Origin: Hordeum vulgare subsp. vulgare
Lineage: Eukaryota; Streptophyta; Magnoliopsida; Poales; Poaceae
Direction: 5' to 3'
Assembly (NCBI RefSeq): GCF_904849725.1
Contig: NC_058522.1
Location: 192,908,968 to 192,972,967, forward strand
Length of the DNA: 64,000 nucleotides
Under the pieces are notes generated by a model. That model did no database searches and was not told the DNA's origin. It saw nothing but the letters and a program-made list of their open reading frames with translations. Of this stretch, positions 1 through 11,203 are shown piece after piece. How positions within the stretch are numbered: the stretch's first letter is position 1; each line of letters opens with the position of its first letter. Both the position numbers and the translations under genes were made by a program.

Positions 1-1058
1 AAGATGTAAAATTTTAGATCTAACTTGGTGTAAAAAGGGATATATTTACCCTGGAAGGTGCGCACGAAGAACACAGAAAGTTGTGTGTGGAGAGGCTCTT
101 CGTTCGAGTGTCCAATGCACCCTAACTCGGCGACAGAGGACGTCTACGGCGGCGGCGCACGAAGATGGTCCGACTCCGGCGTGGTTCCGGCGACGGAGAA
201 GTCGAGGCAGTGAAGCTCTTCCTCACCGGCGATGAGACTACCAGCGGTGGCGCTAGGGTTCGGTGGAGTTTGCTGTGGTAGGAGAGCGATGAGGTGAAGA
301 AGAGGATGCCGAGGGCGATAATGACATATTTATAGCCAAAAGTTACTGTTGGCGCGAGAATGTCGGACCAAATATCCCCTGCCTCTATGTCTCCGCACGA
401 CACGTGTAGCTCCTGTACGATGCGGTGGAGATAGTGGAGATCGTGGTTATCCGATCGTGGGAAGTGGGGGTTCAGTTACTGTGTCTTTAAAGAAACATTT
501 TTTGAAGATTTGAGGATTTTCATTACAAAATCATCAGCAGCCAAGGACGCAGTGAGGATTTTGAACAAAGTTTCAAGTAGAACGCATATGAAGAATTGAA
601 TAGACTGGATGAGTATAGCATAGAGGGAAAGTAGGGTCCGATCACATTCACTTAGCAGAAACATCAACTTGAAGAAATAGCAATAAGTGAATGCTGTTGA
701 GGACTAGAAATCACAGTCTATCTAGTCAAATGAAAGTCATCAAGTGTTTTTGAAGATTTTGTAATAAATCATCAAAATGAAGAACAGTTGTTTTGAAGAA
801 AAACGCATTGTGAGGAAATTGATCATTTGAAGAAAATCAACTTGAGGAATTTCACATTGGGCAGTGGCGTTACCCACCATATAAGAATGTTGATTACAGA
901 CGCCGGGTACAATTGTCGTAGGGCCCTGAGAATCAATTTCTTCGTCAATTTCTTCACATTCAGAGTGACATTCTTAATCAGTTGAAGAAAATCGATTCAT
1001 CATGTGTTGCACATATAAGTCATCAACTTTGCATAAGTGTTAGGATGTGTGCATGTTT
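1..1058 (-). other. Copia 3' region after pol, possible env-like ORF remnant
   Basis: This stretch follows the RNase H stop in the element's reading direction. Between about 480 and 1000 it is noncoding and rich in short GAAGAA/GAGGAA motifs that recur through the whole element. Between about 120 and 320 it turns GC-rich, and on the minus strand it reads as Ser/Pro/Arg-rich peptide (for example SPSPEPRRSRTIFVRRRRRR). SIRE/Maximus elements often carry an additional env-like ORF here, and this could be its start, but no long frame is open. Nothing else recognisable is seen. Confidence 0.35.
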
Positions 1059-3206
1059 TTACAAAACATTTGAAGACTCTAAGATATTTAGCTCACACCG
1101 CAACTTGCAAAACCTTTTCTCATCCAAGGGCTTAGTGAAGATATCTGTCAGTTGATCATCAGTCTTCACATGGTCGATGGGGATATTGCCCTTGAGGACA
1201 TGGTCCCGAAGAAAATGATGACGAATCTGGATGTGCTTGGTCTTCGAGTGATGTACTGGGTTGTATGCAATGTTGATAGCACTCTCATTGTCACAGTAGA
1301 GAGGCACATTCTTCATGTTGATGCCGTAGTCCTTGAGGGTTTGCTTCATCTATAGCAATTGAGCACAGCAAGAACCAGCAGCAATGTACTCAGCTTCGGC
1401 AGTGGAGAGTGATACGCAGTTCTGCTTCTTTGAGGACCAGCAAACTAGTGATCTTCTGAGGAAATGGCATGTGCCAGAAGTTGACTTGCGATCCACACGG
1501 TCACCAACATAGTCTGAATCAGAATATCCTACCAGATGAAGATTGGAGCCCTTGGGATACCATAATCCTAGTGTTGGTGTGTGAGCTAAGTATCGAAGAA
1601 TATGTTTCACAGCCTTTTGGTGTGATTCCTTCGGTTTTTCTTGAAAACGTGCACACATGCAAACACTAAGCATTATAACTGGCCTAGATGCACATAGATA
1701 CAATAAAGAGCCAATCATAGAGCGATATACCTGCTGATCGAAATCTATACCATTTTCATCAGTGCCGAGGTGGCCGTTGGTAGGCATTGGAGTCTTGGCA
1801 CCTTTGCATTCGTGCATGTCGAATTTCCTCAGAACATCCTTGGGGTATTTCTCCTGTGATATGAAGATTCCCTTGCTTTGTTGACGAATTTGAAGACCTA
1901 AGAAGAATTTCAGCTCCCCCATCATGGACATCTTATATTCTTCACTCATCATGTAGGCAAATTCATCACTGTATCTTTTGTCAGTACAGCCAAATATGAT
2001 ATCATCGACATATATTTGACATACAAACAGCTCATTATAATAGGATTTTGTGAAAAGAGTTGGATCGAGTGAACCAGGTTTGAAGCCTTTCTTCATGAGG
2101 AATTCCTTCAATGTATCATACCATGCCCGAGGGGCTTGCTTGAGGCCATACAGAGCCTTTTTGAGTCTGAAGACTTTGTCTGGATTCTTTGGATCCTCAA
2201 AACCTGGAGGCTAAGCAACATATACTTCTTCCTCAAGCTTACCATTGAGGAATGCACTTTTCACATCCATTTGATATAAGGTGATGCTATGATGATTAGC
2301 ATAAGCAAGTAGTATTCGAATAGCTTCAAGTCTAGCAACAGGTGCAAAAGTTTCATCGAAATCTATTCCTTCAACTTGGGTGTAGCCTTGGGCTACAAGT
2401 CATGCCTTGTTCCTCACCACTTGACCGTCCTCATCTTGCTTGTTTCGGAAAATCCACTTGGTGCCGATGATGTTGTGCTTGCGAGGATCTGGTCGTTTGA
2501 CGAGCTCCCATACGTCATTCAACTTGAATTGAAGAAGTTCGTCTTGCATAGCTTGGATCCACTCCGGTTCCAGAAAAGCCTCAGCAACTTTTGAGGGTTC
2601 TGTGATGGATACAAAGGAAAGGTGCCCATAAAAGTTAACTAAGTGTGAAGCTTTTGAGCGAGTGAGAGGACCTGGCGCGTTGATGTCGTTGAGGATTTTG
2701 TCAAGTTCTACTTCGTTTGCAATCCTCGGATGAGCTGGTTGAGGATTTTGTCTGGGCTGAGGAAGTGGTGCTGGTGCAATTTCCTCAGGAGCATCTTCTT
2801 GGTTTTTATCAGCGACGGGGATCGTTTCTTCACCAATTTCCTCAGTGGGGACAATGTCTTCAGTAGGCTTAAGCTTTATTGCTTCCTCAGGAGACAGCTT
2901 ATCTGGATCAGAAGGCAATTGCTCTCTTTGCGAGCCATTAGTTTCATCGAACCGCACATCTACAGTCTCAACAACTTTGTTGTGATAGTTGTTGAAGACT
3001 CTGTAGGTGTGCGAGTCCTTTCCATAACCGAGGATAAAACCTTCATGTGCCTTAGGTGCAAATTTTGAGCTTTGGTGAGGATCTCTAATCCAGCATTTCG
3101 CACCGAAGACTTTGAAATAACTTACATTGGGTTTCTTGTCAGTGAGGAGTTCATATGAGGTTTTCTTGAGGATTTGTGAAGATATACCCTGTTGATGATA
3201 TGACAT
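1059..3206 (-). pseudogene. pol (RT-RH): Copia reverse transcriptase-RNase H, interrupted by stops
   Basis: This is the copia polymerase and RNase H part of pol, copying element RNA into DNA in cytoplasmic particles. The minus-strand frame starts with the end of integrase (FGAKCWIRDP), then the RT entry region (WIQAMQDELLQFKLNDVWEL), the catalytic YVDDI box near 2010, the RT C-terminal motif FLGLQI, and RNase H (STAEAEYIAA near 1400; LYCDNESAINIA and HIQIRHHFLRDHV at 1180-1310). The frame is one continuous register broken by three stops: TGA near 2398 where Arg is expected, TAG near 2213 where Gln is expected (YVA*PPGFEDP), and TAG at 1350 where Trp is expected. All three fit single C-to-T or G-to-A changes. 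Catalytic residues survive, but the gene cannot be functional as it stands. Confidence 0.92.
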
Positions 3207-4254
3207 GAAGTGTTGATTGCTTCAGGCCAAAAGCGACGAGGAGTCTGATATTCTTCAAGCATAGTTCTATCCATTTCAACCAGAGTCCTGTTCTTCCTTT
3301 CGACGACACCATTCTGCTGAGGAGTATAAGGAGCAGAAAATTCGTGAGTAATACCAAGTTCATCAAGATAATCATCAAGACTAGTGTTTTTGAACTCGGT
3401 TCCATTATCACTCCTGATATGTTTGATCTTGATGCCAAAGTTCGTCGAGGCCCTTGAAGAAAATCGTTTGAAGATTTCCTGCACTTCAGTTTTATACACT
3501 ATGATATGCACCCAAGTATATCTGGAATAATCATCAACTATGACGAAGCCATATAAAGATGCTGCATTGGTTAGTGTGGCATAGTGAGTAGGTCCAAATA
3601 AATCCATATGAAGCAATTCGAATGGACGTGTAGTGGTCATGATGGTTTTAGAGGGATGCTTGGATCTCGTCATTTTCCCAGATTCACAAGCACTATAGAG
3701 ATGATCCTTGAGGAATTTGACTGATTCGATGTCGATGACATGCTTCTTCTTCGCGAGCATGTGCAAATTCCTCATGCCTGCATGACCTAGTCTTCGGTGC
3801 CACAACCATCCTTCTGAGGTTTTTGCTAGTAAGCAAGTGGCTGGTTGAGGACCTGTAGAGAAATCAACAATGTACAAATCCCCTCTTCTTGCACCTTCGA
3901 AGACTTTGGATCTGTCAGATTCCATGATGACTACACATCTATATCTACCAAAGATAACAATCATATCAAGATCACAAAGCATCGAGACTGACATAAGGTT
4001 AAAACCAAGGGATTCAACAAGCATCACTTTGTCCATATGCCTATCCTTGGAAATAGCCACTTTGCCAAGTCCCAATACCTTGCTTTTACCTTTGTCAGCA
4101 TAAGTGATTTGCTTCAGAGGTGATGGAGTTAGTGGCATATTCATCAGTAAGCTTTTATCAACAGTCATGTGATGTCTGCAGCCACTATCAAGAACCCACT
4201 CAGTATTCTTGGGTTTGTCATCCGACAGATGAATTAGTACAGCTTACCATCTCA
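3122..4254 (-). pseudogene. pol (PR-IN): Copia protease end and integrase, frameshifted
   Basis: The segment opens with the aspartic protease site WVLDSG near 4185, read in frame upstream of the first ATG at 4168. Next comes the GAG-pre-integrase zinc-binding region (WHRRLGHAGMRNLHML near 3800, then the Cys pair) and the DDE integrase core: MDLFGP near 3600, RSDNGTEF near 3400 and NGVVERKNRT near 3300, supplying the two Asp and the Glu. Integrase inserts the DNA copy into the genome. The frame is lost near 3150-3200: this segment is in a different register from both gag and RT, so there is a frameshift on each side. The region 4255-4445 joining gag to protease is also out of frame. Confidence 0.9.
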
Positions 4255-4445
4255 TATGCTTCAGATTTGAAGAATATGATACTAATTTATCAGATCAGTA
4301 ATTTCATGATAACAGAAATGTAAGGACGTGTGAGATATTTCTATTTCATCAATCTTTAGCTTGCGTCCTATCAAGCATTTCCTCAGGTCTCCAGCAAATT
4401 CTTCAGATTATGATTTTCATCTGGAGACCTGACCTGCAGAAGTGA

Positions 4446-6992
4446 TTAGTTTGATTTCTTCACCACCCACATCTGAAGGGGTGGTAAAGCGTTCATCATC
4501 CTGCGAGCACCATATGAGAAAGGTGGCATTAAAGCCAATGCACTTCTCTTAACAGTAGGGGGATTAAAGTACTCATATGAATATGCAGAGAACTGGTTTG
4601 AGGATTTATGAACATAATGATTTGAGGAGTAACGCTCATATTCATATTCCTTGTAGTTTCCCTGCATGTTAGACGCATAAGCACGGGTACGAGCATAGTT
4701 TTGACCAGTTGAGGATTTTGATCCTCTTGAAGACTTTGGTCCTCCTGAGGAATTTGATCTGGGGTTCAGATTCTTAAGTGGTGGTGTCATGAGGACATTC
4801 ACCTGAAGATTTTCAAGACAGCTTTTGGGAACCCAGATTTTCCTCAGAGGAGGGCCATTCTTGCAGTTAGTTCCAACATATCGAGCAAATACTTCACCAG
4901 ATTGATTTCTGAACAGTTTATAGTTGGAATCAAATGACTCATCCGAGGAATAGGATAATTCACAGGAAAAGCCAGTTAGATTAGATGGATCAAAAGGAGG
5001 CCCAGTAGCAGCAACCCATGAGGTTTTGGGATACTGCTCAGGTTTCCAATAAGATCCATCACCATTTAATTTCCTCTCAAAGGGAATTCCTTCTTTCCTC
5101 GGGTTCCTGTTCAAGATTTGCTTTTTGAGCACATCACAAAGGGTTTGATGTCCTTTGAGGCTTTTGTACATGCCTGTCACGTACAATTCCTTGAACCCTG
5201 CATTTTCATCAGTAACATTTGTGTTTTCCTCAAGTGAGGAAATAGACACAACAGGTGCAGTTGAAGAATTTGTAGCAATGGTAGCATTTGATGATTCTGG
5301 TGAGGAATTAGCAGCTTCGCGTTCAATGCATTTAAGACATGGAGGAATAAATTCAACTTGACTGGCGCTGATCTGTTGAGCTAGTAATGAATCATTTTCC
5401 ATACGAAGATCATCATGAGACATCCTCAGCTTCTCAAGATCAAGCTTCCTTTGAAGAAATTCATAGGAAAGCTTCTCATGATCAGTGAGGAGTGTATCAT
5501 AACGATCCTGAAGATTATGAAATCTAGACTGAAGACTTTGCATGTCATCAGTGAGGATTTGGGTAAGGTTCATTTCGTCATTCAACATATCATCACTTTT
5601 GTCTAGCAGTTTCTGAAGCTTGTCCAGAGCAGTTTGTTGTTTAGTGGCAATGATAGCAAGTTTACTGTAACTGGGTTTCTTATAATCATTAGGTTCAGAG
5701 TCACTTGAATCAGAGGAGGAGGCATTATTTGGTACCTTCGAACCCTTTGCCATGAAGCAATAGGTTGGAGCGAAGTCATCAGCATAGTCATCAGTATGGA
5801 TGGTGCAATCATTTTCTTCAAGATTGAAGATTGACTTGCTGACGAAAGTGGTTGCTAGTGCAAGACTAGCTTGTCCGGATTCTGAGTCTTCTTCAGAACC
5901 TTCTTCTTCATCACATTCCTCTGATTCTGCCTCGGAGTCCATTTCCTTGCCAATAAGTGCCCGAGCCTTTCTAAAACTAGTCTTCTTGTGTGATGAGGGC
6001 TTTGAAGATGAGGATTTTGAAGATTTCTTCTTCTTGTTCGAGTCATCAGAACTGTCATCCTTGTATTTCTTCTTCTTTGATTCCTTCCCCCAACGGGGAC
6101 AATCAGCAATGTAATGACCTGATTTCTTGCACTTGTGACAGGTTCGTTTCTTGTAGTCCTCAGATGAAGATTCTGATTTCCTCATGTCTCTTCTTGAAGA
6201 TTTACCGAACTGGCCACGTCGTGTAAATCTCTGGAATTTCCTCACGAGCATTGCAAGCTCCTGTCCAAATTCTTCAAGGTCACAAATGCTGTCATCTGTG
6301 TCTTCTTCTTCAGATGAGGAAATTGCTCTAGCTTTCAATGCACGTGGTCTGGAATAGCTTTGTCCATATAGATCTCTCTTTTCTTCTAGCTGGAATTCAT
6401 GAGTATTTAGCCTTTCAAGTATATCAGCTGGATCCAGCATCTTGTAGTCTGGTCTTTCTTGAATCATTAGAACTAAAGTATCAAATGAAGAATCCAAAGA
6501 TCTCAGAAGTTTCTTCACAACTTCGTGATCAGTGATGTCTCGAACTCCCAGTGCTTGCAGTTCATTTGATATGTAAGTGAGGCGATCAAAAGTGTCTTGG
6601 CAGCTTTCATTGTCATGTCTCTTGAAGCGATTGAAGAGATTGCGAAGAATTTCAACACAAGAGTCACGCTGGGTGGATACTCCTTCATTTTCCTTGCACA
6701 GTCTCTCCCAGATCAGTGTTGCAGAGCCCAAAACACTTACTCTTCCAAACTGGCCTGGGCTCAGATGGCCACAGATGATGTTCTTTGCTTGAGAATCGAG
6801 TTGCTTGAATTTCTTCACATCAGCCGCAGTGACACTGGCAGAGATGATGGGGACGCCATTTTCCACAATATACCAGAGATCATTATCAATAGCTTGTAGA
6901 TGCATTTGCATTTTGTTCTTCCAGAAGGGAAAGTTCTTTCCTTCGTAGGTAGGACATGCTGCAGTCACCTTAAACATGCCTGCAGTCGACAT
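4446..6992 (-). CDS. gag: Copia gag polyprotein, 848 aa, open frame
   Basis: This is a long uninterrupted minus-strand frame, the best preserved gene in the window. The N-terminal third is a retrotransposon gag domain: YEGKNFPFWKNKMQMHLQA near residues 16-34 and a UBN2-type helical region to about 220. A CCHC zinc knuckle (CHKCKKSGHYIADCP) follows near residues 285-300, then a Lys/Ser-rich stretch, an acidic stretch (EECDEEEGSEEDSES), and a predicted coiled coil around residues 455-545. It would package element RNA into virus-like particles. The start at 6992 lies about 50 bases inside the PBS, as expected. Ordinary copia gags are 300-400 residues, so the extended C-terminal half is lineage-specific. 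The stop at 4446 precedes the protease, which is out of frame, so gag-pol fusion is broken. Confidence 0.88.
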   Translation of the reverse strand: MSTAGMFKVTAACPTYEGKNFPFWKNKMQMHLQAIDNDLWYIVENGVPIISASVTAADVKKFKQLDSQAKNIICGHLSPGQFGRVSVLGSATLIWERLCKENEGVSTQRDSCVEILRNLFNRFKRHDNESCQDTFDRLTYISNELQALGVRDITDHEVVKKLLRSLDSSFDTLVLMIQERPDYKMLDPADILERLNTHEFQLEEKRDLYGQSYSRPRALKARAISSSEEEDTDDSICDLEEFGQELAMLVRKFQRFTRRGQFGKSSRRDMRKSESSSEDYKKRTCHKCKKSGHYIADCPRWGKESKKKKYKDDSSDDSNKKKKSSKSSSSKPSSHKKTSFRKARALIGKEMDSEAESEECDEEEGSEEDSESGQASLALATTFVSKSIFNLEENDCTIHTDDYADDFAPTYCFMAKGSKVPNNASSSDSSDSEPNDYKKPSYSKLAIIATKQQTALDKLQKLLDKSDDMLNDEMNLTQILTDDMQSLQSRFHNLQDRYDTLLTDHEKLSYEFLQRKLDLEKLRMSHDDLRMENDSLLAQQISASQVEFIPPCLKCIEREAANSSPESSNATIATNSSTAPVVSISSLEENTNVTDENAGFKELYVTGMYKSLKGHQTLCDVLKKQILNRNPRKEGIPFERKLNGDGSYWKPEQYPKTSWVAATGPPFDPSNLTGFSCELSYSSDESFDSNYKLFRNQSGEVFARYVGTNCKNGPPLRKIWVPKSCLENLQVNVLMTPPLKNLNPRSNSSGGPKSSRGSKSSTGQNYARTRAYASNMQGNYKEYEYERYSSNHYVHKSSNQFSAYSYEYFNPPTVKRSALALMPPFSYGARRMMNALPPLQMWVVKKSN

Positions 6993-7041
6993 AACTAAAA
7001 CTCCAGGTGATTAAACCAAAATCACATAGAACAAGGGAGTA

Positions 7042-7057
7042 CCTTGCTCTGATACCA
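7042..7057 (-). promoter_or_regulatory. Primer binding site, initiator tRNA-Met type
   Basis: On the minus strand this reads TGGTATCAGAGCAAGG, complementary to the 3' end of initiator tRNA-Met, the usual copia primer. It lies two bases inside the LTR end at 7060, fixing element orientation and LTR boundary. Confidence 0.9.
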
Positions 7058-7059
7058 AT

Positions 7060-8479
7060 TGAAAGTGCGTTATATCGACTAGAGGGGGGGTGAATAGGAG
7101 ATTTTTAGAATTTCATCACTGAGGAAATTCCTTTTGAGGAAAATCCTCACCGATGACTAATTTACAGCGGAAACAGTAAAAGATCAAACGTGCAAACTTT
7201 CACTACCGCATTATTTCAGAGTGAAGAATGTGAAAACAGATTGCACAGTGAGCAGGCACGCAGAATAGAGATGAGGATTAACTGATGTGAAGAATTTGGG
7301 GTTGAGGAAATTCAAAGAAAGTCTTCAGTAAATTCTTCAAACAGTCACAGTGAAAGTCATAAACACATAATACAGGGAAAGTAAAGAGTTGAGGAATTAG
7401 AACCCGTTTCTCAGTGAAGACAGTCGTTGATGACCCAGTTCCAACTGCTGTGACAGTCGTACATCTGGTTTGGAGCGGCTTGGTATTGAAACCTAAGGAC
7501 ACCCAGTCCCGAGACACACAGTCCCTACCGTATTCTCGTTGAGCTAAGGACACACAGTACTCGCCCAACACTCGTGGTAAGTCTTGAGGGCAGACTTCCA
7601 AACCCTCACAAACTTGGTCACTCGATGATCCACAATTAACTGCTGGAACGCTCTAGACCATGACGCCTAACCGTCTGGAGGATGCACAGTCCTCAAAGGT
7701 AAAAGGCTTCAGTCCCACACAGGAACAACTTCTTCAGTGATGCTCAATCACTAGCTAGGTTTGGTTTGTGGTTTCGGTGGATGGTGTATTTCCTCACTGA
7801 TGAATTACTCTCGAAGACTCTGAGGAATTTGGGTTGCTCTTATGACAAGTGTCAGTTTCTAACGGAGTAGCCAACCAGCTAGTGGTTGTGGGGGGTGGCT
7901 ATTTATAGCCTGGAAGCATCGCGACATGATTTGACACTAATGCCCTTAAATTATATGACCGTTGGAGTGGATAAGACCAGTGACTTGGCGTGGTTATCGA
8001 AACGTTCGGAACCCTCAACTGTGAGAGTCCTCATGTCACTCATATTCCTCACTTGAGGCTTTTGGTAGGATTAGGCTTGGGTTGAGCATCATGAGGAAAT
8101 TCATTCCATAGTGTAACTTCGACCCCCTTTAATAGTGCGGTATTCCTATTACTCAAATGCGAAGAAAGTAAAACAGAAAGTATAAATCTTCATGCTTCAA
8201 ATTCTTCAGAATGATTTTCTTCAGGAACCACCGGACTTCTCAATATCAATATCTTCATGAGGAATATCAATTTCATCACAGATTCCTCGCGATTCATTTC
8301 TTCAGCTTTAGACCAATTTCTTCAACTGAAGACATATATTTTTAGGGGTCGATATTCTCCAAATATCTCAAACTCCTCAATGACTTATAGATCCTGTGTA
8401 CACTCACAAACACATTAGATACTTAAGCTATAAGTCTTCAAACCACCAAACTCACTAAGGGGCACTAGATGCACTTACA
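7060..8479 (-). repeat. Copia upstream (5') LTR, 1420 bp
   Basis: The left boundary TGAAAGTGC and the right boundary GCACTTACA form an imperfect terminal inverted repeat with TG...CA ends. The left end abuts the PBS, and the right end meets in-frame gypsy RT coding sequence. Read on the minus strand it is U3-R-U5 from 8479 down to 7060. Small ORFs inside it are not supported as genes. Confidence 0.9.
7900..7907 (-). promoter_or_regulatory. Candidate TATA box of the copia LTR
   Basis: The minus strand reads TATAAATA about 575 bases inside the LTR, in a GC-richer context. Transcription would start roughly 30 bases toward lower coordinates (about 7870), giving a U3 near 600 bp. Position and consensus are good, but no transcript evidence is available. 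Confidence 0.5.
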
Positions 8480-9617
8480 GGATCGGATGGTTGTAGATTA
8501 CCGACCAGTTAATCTGGTCACCATAAAGAACAAGTATCCGCTCCCCAGGATCAACGACCTGTATGATCAACTCTCTGGATCCTCAGTCTTCTCAAAAATG
8601 GATTTGAGATTGGGATACCATCAAATCAAGATCAAGAACGGGGACATTCCAAAAACGGCTTTTGTCACTCGTTATGGCCAATACGAGTACACCGTCATGT
8701 CCTTCGGTTTAACCAATGCCCCAGCCACCTTCTCTCGCTTGATGAATTCAATCTTCATGGAGTATTTGGATAAATTCGTCGTAGTATACCTCGACGATAT
8801 TCTCATCTACTCGAAGAACGAACAAGAACATGCCGAGCATCTAAGGCTGGTATTGATGAAACTTCGAGAGCGTCGCCTTTATGGCAAGTTTTCAAAATGT
8901 GAATTTTGGTTACCAGAAGTGACCTATCTAGGTCACGTAATCTCTGGTAAGGGTATCGTCGTCAATCCCGAGAGAGTTCAAGCTGTCCTTGATTGGACTC
9001 AACCTGAATCGGTTAAGCAAGTTAGGAGTTTTCTTGGTCTAGCGAGCTATTGTCGCCGCTTTGTCGAGAATTTCTCCAAGGTTGCAAAGCCTCTAACTGA
9101 ACTCCTCAAGAAAGATAAAAAGTTCGAGTGGACACCATAGTGTGAGCATAGTTTTCAGGAACTGAAAAGACGCCTGACTTCCGCACCTGTGTTGCTACCA
9201 TGAGATATTTCGAAGGACTTTGTTATCTACTGCGATGCCTCACGACAAGGATTAGGTGTCATTCTCATGCAAGATCGTCATGTGATTGCATACGCATCTC
9301 GACAGTTGCGTCCACATGAGGATAATTATCCCACACATGATGTTGAGCTTGTAGCGGTAGTCCATGCACTTAAAACCTGGCGACATTACCTTCTTGGTAA
9401 TCGTTGCGAAATATTCACTGATCACCAAAGTCTGAAATATATCTTCACCCAACCGGATTTGAATCTCAGGCAAAGACGGTGGGTTGAGTTGATCACGGAT
9501 TACGACTTAGGGATAACTTACACCCCGGGGAAGGCCAATGTTATGGCTGATGCACTAAGTCGTAAGTCTTATTGTAACAATTTTGATGCTACAAGGAGGT
9601 CAACCACATCTCTATGA
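8480..9617 (+). pseudogene. pol (RT-RH): Gypsy1 reverse transcriptase and RNase H
   Basis: RT fingers and palm are clear: [20 protein letters not shown] near 8490, [13 protein letters not shown] near 8600, [17 protein letters not shown] near 8700 and the catalytic [12 protein letters not shown] near 8790. RNase H follows with [11 protein letters not shown] near 9230, [32 protein letters not shown] and MADALSRK near 9550. The 5' end of RT is missing because of the copia insertion. Stops lie at 9138 (after FEWTP) and near 9202, both in the same register as RT and RNase H. Near 9570-9600 the register shifts, so RNase H and integrase are out of frame. Inactive copy of an otherwise well conserved gene. 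Confidence 0.92.
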
Positions 9618-11187
9618 GGAATTTTGAAAGTTAAATCCTCATATTGTTCCTCAAGGATTCCTTTCTACCCTAGTGGCGAAGCCTACTCTTAAGGATCAAA
9701 TTATAGCCGGCCAGAAGCGTGATAAGGGTATATCATGGATCAAGGAGAATATTATTAGCGGAAACGCTAATGAATTCTCCATGAATAATCAAGGTGTTGT
9801 GTTCTTCCAGAATCGTCTAGTGGTTCCTAAGAATCCACATCTAAGGCAGTTAATCCTTAAGGAAGCTCAAGATTATCCTCTCACCATTCGTCCTGGTAGT
9901 ACTAAGATGTATCAGGACTTACGCCAGAGGTTTTGGTGGACTAGGATGAAGAGAAAAATTGCTGAGTTCGTTGCTAACTGCGACGTTTGTCGTTGAGTTA
10001 AGGCAGAACATCAAAGCCCTGTTGGCACCCTTCAACCTTTAGCTATTCCTGAATGGAAATGGGATAAAGTCAGTATGGATTTCATTACCGGATTTCCCAA
10101 GACCAAGAAAGGAAATAATGCTATCTTTGTGGTCATTGACCGTCTTTCCAATGTAGCTCATTTTCTTCCAGTTCGTGAGAGGATAACAGCTAGCCAGCTA
10201 GCAGAGTTATATATCTCTCGAATAGTTTCTCTTCATGGTGTTCTTGTGGAGATTAACTCGGACCATGGGAGTATCTTTACTTCTCTCTTCTGGGAAATTT
10301 TTCAGAATGCTATGGGGACTCACTTATCTTTTAGCATTGCTTTCCATCCTCAATCAAGTGGTTAAGTAGAAAGAGTGAATCAAATCCTAGAAGATATGCT
10401 CCGAGCTTGTCTTATATCATTCGGTATGAATTGGGAGAAGTGCCTTCCATTCGCCAAATTTGCTTATAACAATAGTTATCAATCAAGCTTGGGCAAAGCC
10501 CCTTTTGAAGTTCTCTATGGACGAAGATGTCGAACACCTCTTAATTGGTTAGAAACCAGAGAGAGGCAACTCTTTGGCCCGGATATGATCCAGGATGCAG
10601 AAGAGCAGGTTCGCATTATTCGTGAAAAGTTCAAAACAGCCCAGTCTCGTCAAAAGAGCCAATATGATCGTCATCATCAGGCTGTGACCTTTGAAGTTGA
10701 CGAGAAGGCTTACCTTCGGGTTACACCTTTGAAGGCTACCCATCGATTCGGTATCAAGGGCAAGTTGGCTCCTCGTTACATTGGTCCTTTTTGCATTCCT
10801 GCCAAACGAGGAGAAGTTGCATACCAGTTGGAACTTCCTCCGCATCTTTCCAAGGTTCATGATGTCTTCCACGTCTCGCAACTCATGCGTTGGTTTTCGG
10901 ATCCTATCCACGAAGTGGACCACGAAACGCTTGATCTCCAAGATAACCTTTCATACCGAGAATACCCTGTGCGTATTCTTGATCAAGCTGAGCGTACCAC
11001 TCGACGTCGAAACCTCAAGTTTCTTAAAGTTCAATGGTCAAATCATTCTGAAAAGGAGGCAACATCGGAAAGAGAGGATCGTCTCGGACTTGAGTATCCT
11101 GCGCTATTCCCGACGACTTCTAAATCTCGGGATGAGATTCTTTTGAGTATCCAATATTTTTTCATGCTAGGTGGCTTATTCTCATGA
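9600..11187 (+). pseudogene. pol (IN): Gypsy1 integrase with chromodomain-like tail
   Basis: The zinc-finger region ends in CDVCR near 9990. The DDE core shows MDFITGFP near 10075, NSDHGSIF near 10255 and the Glu in VERVNQ after 10365. The C-terminal GPY-like region reads LAPRYIGPFCI near 10770 and VHDVFHVSQL near 10855. The tail PVRILDQAERTTRRRNLKF to LEYPALF (10965-11105) resembles the degenerate chromodomain of Del/Tekay chromoviruses, which is thought to steer integration to chromatin marks. Two stops interrupt a single register: TGA at 9997 where Arg is expected and TAA at 10363 where Gln is expected. Both are C-to-T type. Confidence 0.9.
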
Positions 11188-11203
11188 TATGTGTTGACCC
11201 ACT

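Larger units (their letters stand above)
1..8479 (-). mobile_element. Ty1/copia retrotransposon, left end outside window
   Basis: This is an LTR retrotransposon read on the minus strand. From right to left it shows an LTR (7060-8479), a tRNA-Met-type PBS, a long gag, protease, integrase, reverse transcriptase and RNase H. Integrase upstream of RT is the diagnostic copia order. The 848-residue gag is far longer than in most copia elements and suggests the SIRE/Maximus lineage (inference). The downstream LTR is not in the window, because 1-1058 does not resemble 7060-8479. The right LTR ends inside the RT gene of the Gypsy1 element, so this copia landed in Gypsy1. Its 5-bp target duplication would start at 8480 (GGATC) but cannot be checked without the left end. 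Confidence 0.93.

Noticed and set aside
1..1058. Copia downstream LTR
   Set aside because: It has neither the TGAAAGTGC start nor the GCACTTACA end and does not align with 7060-8479. Only the general GAAGAA/GAGGAA flavour is shared.
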